Shown here piece after piece: positions 23,198 to 29,775 of a stretch of 29,775 nucleotides of DNA. The stretch's first letter is position 1, and each line of letters begins with the position of its first letter. The notes below the pieces were generated by a model, which was given only the letters and a program-made list of their open reading frames with translations, had not been told where the DNA came from and searched no databases. This stretch comes from an uncultured Lachnospiraceae bacterium (GTDB lineage: Bacteria; Bacillota; Clostridia; Lachnospirales; Lachnospiraceae), in NCBI GenBank assembly GCA_910587105.1, contig CAJUMB010000045.1, forward strand, positions 1 to 29,775. Direction: 5' to 3'. A program made the position numbers and the translations under genes.

Positions 23198-24259
23198 ATG
23201 ACAAACAAGTGGAAGAAGAAATTGATAATTCTCACAGCCGCATCAATGGTATGGGGACTGGCCGCCTGTGGCAGCAGTCTGTCTGAAGAAAAGGCTGGGG
23301 CAGCAAAACAGACGGAGCAGGCAGAACAAACGGACGCCAAAGAGCAGGAAACTCCGGCAGAATTGGAAAAAGTAACTGTGATCCTGGACTATGTGCCAAA
23401 CACCAATCATACGGGTATCTATACGGCGCTGGACAGGGGGTACTATGAAGAAGAGGGAATGGACGTGGAGGTCATCGAGCCTACAGACGGGGCGACGGCC
23501 ACACTGGTTGCCCAGCAGAAAGGAAACTTCGGAATCAGCTACCAGGAGGATGTGACCATAGCCAAAAGTGCAGAAGACCCTCTGCCCATTAAGACAGTGG
23601 CTGCCATTATCCAGCACAATACTTCCGGATTCGTATCTCTGGCGGACAGCGGGATTGAGTCCCCGGCAGATTTTGAGGGAAAGACATACGCCGGATGGGG
23701 CGGGCCAGGTGAGTCGGCAGTCTTGGAGGCATGTATGGCCAAAGAGGGAGCGGATTTTTCTAAATTAGATATGGTGATCTCAGACGGAACCGGATTCGAG
23801 GCACTGGGGAAAAGCTGTGACATCATGTGGTTCTTCGAGGGCTGGGACAGCATAATGGCAGAAATGAATGACTGCAGGCTGAATTATATGGAATGCCGCC
23901 AGCTGGATGAACGTCTGGATTATTACACCCCTGTGATTATCACCAGCGACGGGCAGATTGAATCGGACCCCGAAATGGTTTCTGCCTTTTTACGGGCCAC
24001 GCAGAAGGGTTACGCAGATGTGATAGAGGACCCGGAAGGCTGTGCAGAGATTCTGCATTCCTATGCGCCGGATTATGATGAAAAAATGCTGAAAAAGTCC
24101 CAGAAATATCTGGCGGGGAAATTTATGGAGGATACAGATACCTGGGGAGAGATGAAGGACGAAGTGTGGGACCGTTACAGCAGTTTCCTGCAGGAATACG
24201 GTGTAATTGAAAAAGCCCTTCCCCCATCGGATTATTATACCAATGAATTTCTGGATTAG
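23198..24259 (+). CDS. thiY: Thiamin-pyrimidine-binding lipoprotein (ThiY-like, NMT1/THI5 family)
   Basis: A 353-residue exported lipoprotein. The signal peptide ends GLAAC with C24 as anchor; a Glu/Gln/Ala-rich linker runs to about residue 55. The NMT1/THI5-like binding fold starts VTVILDYVPNTNHTGIYTAL and includes EEEGMDVEVIEP, FGISYQED, YAGWGGPGES and WFFEGWDSIMAE. The opening 'L-D-W/Y-x-P-N-x-x-H-x-G' is typical of pyrimidine-precursor binders. AAAGGGG precedes the ATG. It sits 59 bases after the permease gene and 23 before the ATPase gene, under TPP riboswitch control. The ligand (HMP or formylaminopyrimidine) is inferred from family. Confidence 0.9.
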   Translation: MTNKWKKKLIILTAASMVWGLAACGSSLSEEKAGAAKQTEQAEQTDAKEQETPAELEKVTVILDYVPNTNHTGIYTALDRGYYEEEGMDVEVIEPTDGATATLVAQQKGNFGISYQEDVTIAKSAEDPLPIKTVAAIIQHNTSGFVSLADSGIESPADFEGKTYAGWGGPGESAVLEACMAKEGADFSKLDMVISDGTGFEALGKSCDIMWFFEGWDSIMAEMNDCRLNYMECRQLDERLDYYTPVIITSDGQIESDPEMVSAFLRATQKGYADVIEDPEGCAEILHSYAPDYDEKMLKKSQKYLAGKFMEDTDTWGEMKDEVWDRYSSFLQEYGVIEKALPPSDYYTNEFLD

Positions 24260-24282
24260 AAAGAATAACTGCGGGGTACAGT

Positions 24283-25017
24283 ATGAAGCTCAGTGTAAAT
24301 AACCTGTATTTTTCTTATGGGGACCAGCATATTCTAAATGGCCTTACGTTTGAGGCGGCAGAAGGAGAGTTTATCAGTATTTTGGGTCCTTCTGGCTGTG
24401 GAAAATCCACTCTGCTGAATATACTGGCGGGTATTAGAAAGCCTCAGAGCGGCCAGGTGCAGATTGATGGAAAAGAGACAAAAGGGGTAAACGGCTGTTT
24501 TGCCTACATGCCTCAGAACGATCTGCTTCTGCCCTGGAGGACGATTCTGGACAATGTATGTCTATACGGGGAAATCCATCACCAAAAAGAGCAGATGAAG
24601 GAGACAGCCCAGGCACAGATGGCACGTTTCGGTCTTCAGGGATGTGAAGACAAATATCCAGATGAGCTGTCCGGCGGTATGCGCCAGAGGGCGGCTTTTC
24701 TGCGGACGGCTCTGTGTCAGGCAGAGATATACCTTTTGGATGAACCCTTTGGCGCGCTGGATGTGATCACCAGAAGCGGGATGCAGGACTGGCTCCGGGA
24801 ATTGTACAGTAATTTAAAGAAAACAATTCTCCTGGTAACCCATGATACAGACGAGGCAATCTACCTCTCTGACAGAATCCTGATTCTTGGAAAGGCCGGT
24901 GAGGGGATACGGCGGGAAATCCAGGTGAAGGAGAAAAACCGCACCAGAGAGTGGCTGTATGAACAGGGAAAATTACGGGCAGAGATTTACAGGCTGATTC
25001 AGGAGGAAACCAAATGA
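24283..25017 (+). CDS. thiZ: Thiamin-precursor ABC transporter ATPase (ThiZ-like)
   Basis: A 244-residue ABC ATPase. Walker A GPSGCGKST (about 35-43), Q-loop in YMPQNDLLLPWRTILDN, signature LSGGMRQRAAFLRTAL, Walker B IYLLDEPFGALD and switch His in VTHDTDEA are all intact. This is the SsuB/TauB/ThiZ type that pairs with the preceding permease and binding protein. Ribosome site is weak (GGGG at about 24273). Its stop overlaps the start of the TatD-family gene (ATGA at 25014-25017), so the two are translationally coupled. Confidence 0.93.
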   Translation: MKLSVNNLYFSYGDQHILNGLTFEAAEGEFISILGPSGCGKSTLLNILAGIRKPQSGQVQIDGKETKGVNGCFAYMPQNDLLLPWRTILDNVCLYGEIHHQKEQMKETAQAQMARFGLQGCEDKYPDELSGGMRQRAAFLRTALCQAEIYLLDEPFGALDVITRSGMQDWLRELYSNLKKTILLVTHDTDEAIYLSDRILILGKAGEGIRREIQVKEKNRTREWLYEQGKLRAEIYRLIQEETK

Positions 25018-25772
25018 TCGATATGCACGCGCACCTGGCCTGTCTTTCGGAAGGATACGAGACACTTGATGGGGAAACAGAACTGAATTTCCGCCGGAAA
25101 AATGGCATCACCACTTGTTTCTCCACAGGAACACCTGGGGAATGGCAGGCGATGGAGTCGTTTCGCAGCCAGGGAGAAATCATAGTTAGTTTCGGTATCC
25201 ATCCATGGTATACCCATTGTTATCAGGTGGAAGAATGCAGAGAATATCTGGAATTATGCAGCTTTGTGGGGGAAATCGGCATGGACAGTGTCTGGTGCGA
25301 GATCCCGCTAAAACTGCAGCAGAGACGGCTGGAGGAACAGCTTCAGATTGCCGCAGACCTGGGAAAGCCGGTTCTGCTCCACACGAAAGGGCAGGAGGAA
25401 AAAATTGCAGATATCATCAAAGGATTTCCAGGCAGCGTGTGTGTACATTGGTATTCAGGTCCAGAAAAAGATTTTGAAAAGTTTCTGGAGCAGGATTGTT
25501 ACTTTACCTTGGGGCCGGACACATCCATGGTGTGGGGAGAGCACAGAGGGCTTATCGGGACTATGGTAAGGGAAATCCCGGCGGACAGGCTGTTTCTCGA
25601 GACCGACGGCCTGCCGGCAGTGGCCTGGGCTAAAGGCGTGGAACATGCAAAGCTGCAGGAAATACCCGAAGTGTTGAAACGCAGTCTGGAGTATACTGCT
25701 GTGGCGAAAGGGTGGAAAAAGGAAGCCCTGGCCTGTCAGATAGAGGAGAATCTGCAGCGGTGGCTGGTGTAG
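25014..25772 (+). CDS. TatD-family metal-dependent hydrolase in the thiamin operon
   Basis: A 252-residue TIM-barrel hydrolase. The metal-site residues of the TatD family are all present: H5 and H7 (MHAH), E87 (VGEIGMD), H123 (LLHTKG), H145 (CVHWYSG) and D198 (LETDGLP). Classical TatD proteins are DNases or D-aminoacyl-tRNA hydrolases, but this one is divergent and coded with a thiamin-precursor importer under a TPP riboswitch, with a 4-base overlap. A role in hydrolysing imported pyrimidine precursors, replacing YlmB-type deformylase, is an inference from position only. The sequence is complete and slightly short for TatD (usually about 255-265). Confidence 0.85.
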   Translation: MIDMHAHLACLSEGYETLDGETELNFRRKNGITTCFSTGTPGEWQAMESFRSQGEIIVSFGIHPWYTHCYQVEECREYLELCSFVGEIGMDSVWCEIPLKLQQRRLEEQLQIAADLGKPVLLHTKGQEEKIADIIKGFPGSVCVHWYSGPEKDFEKFLEQDCYFTLGPDTSMVWGEHRGLIGTMVREIPADRLFLETDGLPAVAWAKGVEHAKLQEIPEVLKRSLEYTAVAKGWKKEALACQIEENLQRWLV

Positions 25773-25786
25773 CTGTTATACGAGAA

Positions 25787-25813
25787 GGGAGCAGAAAAGG
25801 CAGGTCTGCTCCC
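25787..25813. terminator. Hairpin between convergent tatD-like and small-protein genes
   Basis: GGGAGCAGA (25787-25795) and TCTGCTCCC (25805-25813) form a perfect 9-bp stem with a nine-base loop. It lies 14 bases after the TatD-family stop. No T run follows on either strand, so its strength as terminator is uncertain. Confidence 0.6.
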
Positions 25814-25838
25814 GAGATTCCAGTATATGAAGCATAAT

Positions 25839-26003
25839 TCAGCTTTCAATCCCCTGTTTGATGCGTTCTTTGATTCTACCGATTTTTTTCAGAGCGTCGT
25901 CTTTTTTACCACTGGCCAGCAAATCTTCGATTTCTTCCCAGTTTTCCAGCTGGATTCTTAGATTATCTTTCCATTGTTCATTTGTCATTCCCATTTCTTC
26001 CAT
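25839..26003 (-). CDS. Small helical protein of 54 residues, unknown function
   Basis: ATG at 26001-26003 opens a 54-residue frame preceded by AGAGAGG at about eight bases. The protein is soluble and almost wholly helical and charged: NEQWKDNLRIQLENWEEIEDLL, cut here as two halves in sequence (residues 8-18 and 19-29), then SGKKDDALKKIGRIKERIKQ and GIES. Hydrophobic residues recur every three to four positions, as in a helical hairpin. I do not recognise a named family, although similar short proteins occur in Lachnospiraceae. In-frame ATGs at residues 4 and 6 are alternatives. It is convergent with the thiamin operon and has its own upstream AT-rich region. Confidence 0.65.
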   Translation of the reverse strand: MEEMGMTNEQWKDNLRIQLENWEEIEDLLASGKKDDALKKIGRIKERIKQGIES

Positions 26004-26145
26004 GTTTACCTCTCTTTCAGCATTTCAGATTTGCCTGCCGCATCTGATAATCATATTATAATCTGTTTACGAACAAATGCAAATTAAAATACTATAAAAA
26101 TATTAAAATATCTGCACGCACAGTCGGCCTAAAAGCTGATTGGAT
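26004..26145. other. AT-rich intergenic region before the small protein
   Basis: It probably holds the promoter of the 54-residue protein (minus strand); AT-rich sequence around 26040-26110 offers several -10-like boxes but no clear pair. Repeat elements start to its right. Confidence 0.35.
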
Positions 26146-26183
26146 GATTAGAGCGTCAAAAGGTCTCATTTGACACTCTAATC
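26146..26183. repeat. TA-flanked hairpin with GAGCGTCAAA ends
   Basis: GATTAGAGCGTCAAA (26146-26160) and TTTGACACTCTAATC (26169-26183) pair over 15 bases with one G-T wobble and an eight-base loop. TA flanks the GAGCGTC core, echoing the ends of the larger repeat family nearby. Confidence 0.65.
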
Positions 26184-26235
26184 ATTATATATAATGGTAA
26201 ATCTTTTTGAAAGTTTGTCAATGAATTTCTAGTCC

Positions 26236-26252
26236 ATTTTTAAGACATGTTC
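26236..26252. repeat. Right-end remnant of a repeat element
   Basis: ATTTTTAAGACATGTTC matches the right end ATTTTTAAGACACGCTC of the element at 3092-3251 with two mismatches. It abuts the TA (26253-26254) that starts the next element, so it looks like a degraded neighbour in a tandem pair. Confidence 0.55.
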
Positions 26253-26254
26253 TA

Positions 26255-26414
26255 GAGCGTGTTTGAAAATTGCTTTATGTCAACCGTGCGTCACAATTTG
26301 TGGGAGATTTGTTCCGCATGAGGGCGCTGTAGCGGGCTACAGCAACCGAATAAGAGGCGAATCTGCCGCAAAGTGGGGCGTATGGGTGGCGTGAATGAAT
26401 TTTCAAATACACTC
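26255..26414. repeat. 160-bp foldback element, GAGCGTGTTTGAAAATT ends
   Basis: It begins GAGCGTGTTTGAAAATT and ends AATTTTCAAATACACTC, with TA on both sides (26253-26254, 26415-26416). The interior is largely self-complementary, with tip CTGTAGCGGGCTACAG. The right TA is two bases from the stop codon of the large ATPase gene. Bases 26255-26294 recur as an exact reverse complement at 29630-29669, on the other side of that gene. Confidence 0.85.
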
Positions 26415-26418
26415 TAGT

Positions 26419-29400
26419 TTACAGCTCCTTACGATAGAGGATTCTTATAGAATTTAAAACACACAACATGGCCACGCCAGTGTCGGCGAATACAGCCAGC
26501 CACATATTGGCGTATCCCAGCAGGCCCAGAATCATCACAAAGATTTTTATAATCAGGGCAAATACTACGTTCTGCCATGCAATTCTTGATGCGGCTCTGG
26601 CGATGGCGATGGACTGTGGGATGGCCTCCATGCTGGAAGTCATAAATACAGTGTCAGCGGCTTCTATGGCGGCATCTGCTCCGCTTCCCATTGCCGCGCC
26701 AACATCTGCCCCCGCCAGTACTGGTGCGTCGTTGATTCCGTCGCCCACGAACATAACACTGCCGTATTGATTGCGGATTTTTGTCAGCTCGGTCAGTTTA
26801 TCCTGGGGCAGAAGTTTTGCATGTACTTGGTCAATTTCCGTTTCTCTGGCAACCTCCTGGGCGCTGTCCTGGGAGTCGCCGGTGAGCATGGCAGTGGTGA
26901 GTCCCATTTTTTTCATTCTGCTTATGGCAGTTCTGGCATCCTTTTTCACAGTGTCAGCGATGATAAAGTATCCGGCAAATTTCCCATTTACTGCCAGGAA
27001 TACTTCGGCCCCGAAGGAAGCAGTCTTTAACTGTTTCATATTGATGTGGAACTTATCCATCAGTTTTTTATTTCCGCACAGTACCGTTTTGTTTTCCAGA
27101 GAAGCCTGTATTCCGTGGCCGGCAATTTCCTGGAGAGATTGAGGCTTCTCCAGGGGCAGGCCCTTCTCCCTGGCGGCTGTCACAAGACTCCCTGCGATAG
27201 GATGTGTGGAAACCTGTTCACAGCTTGCCGCCATCTGCAGCAAATCATCTTCAGAGTGTTTTCCGGCGGGAACGATCTCCTGTAAGACAAAATTCCCCTC
27301 TGTGATGGTTCCGGTCTTATCCATAATGACAGCGTTGACACCTGCCATAGCCTCCAGGGAAACACCCCCCTTGAATAAAATGCCTTTCTTGGAACCGGCC
27401 CCAATTCCGGAAAAGAATGCCAATGGCACGCTGAGTACAAGGGCACAGGGACAGCTCATGACAAGGAAGGTGAGGGCCGTGTAGATCCAATAATCCCAGT
27501 TTCCTGTAAACAGGGAAGGAATCACGGCAGTTCCCAGCGCCAGCAGTACTACACAGGGAGTGTAGATTCTGGCAAATCTTGTGATAAAACGGTCGATTTT
27601 CGGTTTGCTGGCGGCTGCATTTTCCACGGAATCCAGAATCCGGGTAACCATGGATTCCTCTAAAACTTTCTCCACGCGGATTTTCAGCTGGCCGGAGGTG
27701 TTTACACAGCCGGAAGTGACTTCACTGCCGAACCCTGCGGACACAGGCACAGGTTCCCCGGTAACCGGTGAGGTGTCGATGCGGCTTTCACCTTCAATAA
27801 CTACGCCGTCCAGAGGTATCCGGTCTCCAGGGCGGACCAGGAGAATGTCTCCCACCTGGGCGTCCTGTGCATCGATAACCTGAACTTCCTCACCTACCAG
27901 CAGATTGACCACTTCCGGGCGCATGTCTACCGTGTCCATAATCTGCCCCCGGCTTCGCTCCACAGCCCGGTGTTCAAAGTATTCACCGATACGGTAAAAC
28001 AGCATTACACCCACAGCTTCTGGGTACTCCTGTATGGCAAAAGCGCCTAAAGTGGCAATACTCATCAGAAAATTTTCGTCAAAAATCTGTCCCTTGGGGA
28101 TGTTTTTGATTGCTGTCAGGACAATTTTCCCGCCCAGTATTACGTAACCGATGATGAAAACAGGCAGCGTAAGCATAGCTGCGGCACCCATATGTTCCAG
28201 GATTTCCCCGGCGGCGAACAGGGCAATGCCGGCAAGAATAGCCAGCAGCTCCAGCTTTTCTCTGGAGGCGTGTGTTTTAGTGGAGGTGCGTGCCGTCTCA
28301 ACAGGCAGGGTATCTCTGCTCTTGGGACGGGTATCCTTTTCTGTGACCACAACCTCAGATTCGATAGAGGTACAGATATTGCGGATCTCAGGGAGATAAC
28401 GGTCAGGGCTTTTGGCGGTAATCCGGAGCTGTCTGGTGGCAAATGTGATGGATGCGCTGGTGATGCCCTCCAGCTCGCCGATGCGCTGCTCCATTTTGGC
28501 AGCACAGTTGGCGCAGCCCAGGTTTTCTAAAATATAGGTTTTTGTTTTGAAAGCGCCTGGGAGCGGCCCGCTTCGGGGAATTACTTTTACATCAGATTCT
28601 ATGGAGGCGCAGATTTCCTGGACTTTCGGCAGTAGTGTCTGGTGGTCTTCTGCAGACAGGCGCAGCTGTTTGGTGGCAAATGTAATGGAGGCGTATTTTA
28701 CACCTGGCAGCTCTTTGATTTTTTTCTCCATTTTGGCGGCACAGTTGGCACAGCCCAGATTTTCCAGGATATATACATGTTTTTCCATATCCTGGTCTGG
28801 CATATGGCAGGTACAGCTGGCCAGACTCTTACCGCACACGTCGCAGTATTCTACATGGGGGTTGCACTGGCCGCAGGTACAGTCCGCCGAATGGCCTGGA
28901 GTCTGGCGGTGTTCCACAATAAAATGGGTACGGCTTCTGGATGGGCAGGGCTGCTGGTGGTCGTGGCCGCATCCGCAGTCCTCGCTGTGTTCGTGGTGAT
29001 GGTCGTGATGATCGTGGCCGCATCCGCAGTCCTCGCCATGTTCGTGGTGATGGTCGTGATGATCGTGGCCGCATCCGCAGTCCTCGCTGTGCTCATGGTG
29101 ATGATCGCGATGATCGTGGCCGCACCCGCAGTCCTCACTGTGCTCGTGGTGATGCTCCTGGTGCTCATGGCCGCACCCGCAGTCCTCGCCGTATTCGTGA
29201 TGGTGGTGGTCGTGGTCGTGGCCGCACCCACAGTCCTCGCTGTGCTCGTGGTGATGCTCCTGGTGCTTCTGGCCGCACCTGCAGTCCTCGCCGTGTTCGT
29301 GATGGTCGTGGCCGCACCCGCAGTCCTCACTGTGCTTGTGGTGATGCTGCTGGTGCTCGTGCCCACATCCGCAGGAATCGCCATGTTGGTGTGTATGTGT

Positions 29401-29490
29401 ATGTGTATGTCCGGAGCTGGCGCTATGGGAATGATGACCTGCGCTGTTATCATTGTGCGCGTGTTCCGACGGCATAAATTTTATTTTCAT
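26419..29490 (-). CDS. Zn/Cd/Pb-type P1B ATPase with giant His/Cys-rich N-terminus and two HMA domains
   Basis: 1023 residues from ATG 29488-29490, which follows GAGGAG; an ATG 18 bases upstream lies before the ribosome site. Residues about 10-180 are nine His/Asp/Glu repeats, each with a CGCG-type pair (HEHSEDCGCGHDH). Residues 204-230 are Cys-rich (DCTCGQC, YCDVCGKSLASCTCH). Two HMA domains follow with GCANC at 246-250 and 325-329. The ATPase core has TGE at 577-579, the CPC transport motif at 680-682 (SCPCAL), DKTGT at 724-728 and GDGINDAPVLAGADVG. This is the ZntA/CadA efflux class. The long N-terminus is exceptional and could buffer or deliver metal. It is monocistronic, behind an ArsR-type operator. 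Confidence 0.95.
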   Translation of the reverse strand: MKIKFMPSEHAHNDNSAGHHSHSASSGHTHTHTHQHGDSCGCGHEHQQHHHKHSEDCGCGHDHHEHGEDCRCGQKHQEHHHEHSEDCGCGHDHDHHHHEYGEDCGCGHEHQEHHHEHSEDCGCGHDHRDHHHEHSEDCGCGHDHHDHHHEHGEDCGCGHDHHDHHHEHSEDCGCGHDHQQPCPSRSRTHFIVEHRQTPGHSADCTCGQCNPHVEYCDVCGKSLASCTCHMPDQDMEKHVYILENLGCANCAAKMEKKIKELPGVKYASITFATKQLRLSAEDHQTLLPKVQEICASIESDVKVIPRSGPLPGAFKTKTYILENLGCANCAAKMEQRIGELEGITSASITFATRQLRITAKSPDRYLPEIRNICTSIESEVVVTEKDTRPKSRDTLPVETARTSTKTHASREKLELLAILAGIALFAAGEILEHMGAAAMLTLPVFIIGYVILGGKIVLTAIKNIPKGQIFDENFLMSIATLGAFAIQEYPEAVGVMLFYRIGEYFEHRAVERSRGQIMDTVDMRPEVVNLLVGEEVQVIDAQDAQVGDILLVRPGDRIPLDGVVIEGESRIDTSPVTGEPVPVSAGFGSEVTSGCVNTSGQLKIRVEKVLEESMVTRILDSVENAAASKPKIDRFITRFARIYTPCVVLLALGTAVIPSLFTGNWDYWIYTALTFLVMSCPCALVLSVPLAFFSGIGAGSKKGILFKGGVSLEAMAGVNAVIMDKTGTITEGNFVLQEIVPAGKHSEDDLLQMAASCEQVSTHPIAGSLVTAAREKGLPLEKPQSLQEIAGHGIQASLENKTVLCGNKKLMDKFHINMKQLKTASFGAEVFLAVNGKFAGYFIIADTVKKDARTAISRMKKMGLTTAMLTGDSQDSAQEVARETEIDQVHAKLLPQDKLTELTKIRNQYGSVMFVGDGINDAPVLAGADVGAAMGSGADAAIEAADTVFMTSSMEAIPQSIAIARAASRIAWQNVVFALIIKIFVMILGLLGYANMWLAVFADTGVAMLCVLNSIRILYRKEL
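28955..29375 (-). repeat. Tandem coding repeats for the His/Cys-rich region
   Basis: Units of about 54-60 bases with shorter 36-42-base variants repeat about nine times. Their most conserved part encodes SEDCGCGHDH or GEDCGCGHDH. Unit lengths are multiples of three, so the frame is kept. Neighbouring units near 28970-29100 are almost identical, suggesting recent duplication. The bias makes other frames open over long distances. Confidence 0.9.
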
Positions 29491-29509
29491 TATGACATCT
29501 CCTCTCAAT

Positions 29510-29529
29510 ATATGAATGAATGTTCATAT
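29510..29529. promoter_or_regulatory. ArsR/SmtB-type operator
   Basis: ATATGAATGAATGTTCATAT is a near-perfect 20-base dyad with core TGAA-N6-TTCA, the consensus for ArsR/SmtB-family metal sensors (CzrA, CadC, SmtB). It lies 20 bases before the ATPase start, just downstream of the -10, where a repressor would block transcription until Zn, Cd or Pb is bound. No arsR-type gene is in the window. Confidence 0.8.
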
Positions 29530-29533
29530 GTGT

Positions 29534-29562
29534 ATTTAATCATATATATTCTATTATGTCAA
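29534..29562 (-). promoter_or_regulatory. Promoter of the large metal ATPase gene
   Basis: On the minus strand: TTGACA (29562-29557), exactly 17 bases, TTAAAT (29539-29534). The -35 is perfect, the -10 has four of six matches. The predicted start near 29527 falls inside the ArsR-type operator. Confidence 0.7.
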
Positions 29563-29629
29563 GGGGGAAATTTAGGAAATGGAAAGAATAATGAAATTAT
29601 CTCCCATATCATACCCTTGGGTACAAACG

Positions 29630-29669
29630 GTGACGCACGGTTGACATAAAGCAATTTTCAAACACGCTC
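29630..29669. repeat. Half element, exact inverted copy of 26255-26294
   Basis: This 40-base segment ending TTTTCAAACACGCTC is identical to the reverse complement of 26255-26294. No matching left end is seen within 100 bases, so only half an element remains. It is followed by TG where the family has TA. Confidence 0.85.
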
Positions 29670-29671
29670 TG

Positions 29672-29775
29672 GAGCGTGTCTTAAAAATCATTCCTGCCAT
29701 CTGCACGCCCCACTTGGTGGGAGATTTGCGCCAAATTCAGGTTACATAGCCCGCTATGCGCCCTTCATCTGGCAC
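29672..29775. repeat. Repeat element of the 3092-3251 type, cut by window end
   Basis: It starts GAGCGTGTCTTAAAAAT and matches 3092-3195 with about four mismatches over 104 bases, in the same orientation. The right part lies outside the window. Confidence 0.88.

Noticed and set aside
28851..29453. Thr/Ala/Ile-rich minus-strand frame and Arg-rich plus-strand frame (28941-29477)
   Set aside because: Both are shifted readings of the same tandem repeats and show no domain or start signal.
29510..29529. Reading the dyad as an intrinsic terminator
   Set aside because: The stem is AT-rich and short, lies between -10 and ATG, and fits the ArsR-type operator consensus much better.
28642..29649. Long open frame on the plus strand opposite the His-rich region (335 codons)
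   Set aside because: It is antisense to the metal ATPase and stays open because the His/Asp/Cys repeats are in multiples of three. Its product is a low-complexity Val/Ala/Met pattern, with no ribosome site.

Overview
This window looks like chromosomal DNA from an endospore-forming, anaerobic Bacillota, most probably a gut Lachnospiraceae (Blautia / Ruminococcus gnavus-like). The support is a sporulation sigma factor (SigG), YesM/YesN-type regulation, DUF6219/DUF6110 small proteins, strong AGGAGG ribosome sites and moderate GC. The taxonomic call is inference; no rRNA is present.

Left part (1-7.2 kb): the 3' end of a tRNA-Asn with its terminator; a DUF6470-like protein; a two-gene minus-strand unit encoding a Cys-rich DUF2284 protein and a [2Fe-2S]/ASKHA corrinoid-activation-type protein; a run of four TA-flanked palindromic elements; an HD-domain protein; a probable small RNA with its own promoter and terminator; sigG; and an amylosucrase-like GH13 enzyme.

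Middle part (7.2-12.6 kb): a three-gene metal-transport operon (26-aa DUF6219 protein, DUF6110 protein, P1B-like ATPase with an unusual SCA membrane motif) behind a candidate operator pair; a LysR regulator divergent from a siroheme/4Fe-4S sulfite- or nitrite-reductase-like protein with a good promoter between them; and a PAP2 phosphatase.

Sugar block (12.6-21.9 kb, minus strand): mglBAC-type ABC transporter genes with a strong hairpin after mglB, closed by a terminator. A second operon follows: YesN-like response regulator, YesM-like histidine kinase, a membrane-anchored sugar-binding protein and a second GGBP-like lipoprotein, with PAP2 24 bases further on. The layout suggests that extracellular sugar is sensed by binding proteins that work with the kinase and so control the neighbouring transporter, like XylFII-LytS/YesN of Clostridium beijerinckii.

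Thiamin block (22.0-25.8 kb, plus strand): promoter, TPP riboswitch with a readable terminator/antiterminator, then thiX-thiY-thiZ-like transporter genes and a TatD-family hydrolase, overlapping or closely spaced. This is a thiamin-precursor uptake and possibly processing operon.

Right end (25.8-29.8 kb): a 54-aa helical protein and a 1023-aa Zn/Cd/Pb-type ATPase. The ATPase has nine His/Asp/Cys repeats, a Cys-rich linker and two HMA domains, behind a promoter and an ArsR/SmtB-type operator. It is bracketed by perfect 40-base inverted copies of a TA-flanked repeat family that recurs through the window, often immediately after stop codons.
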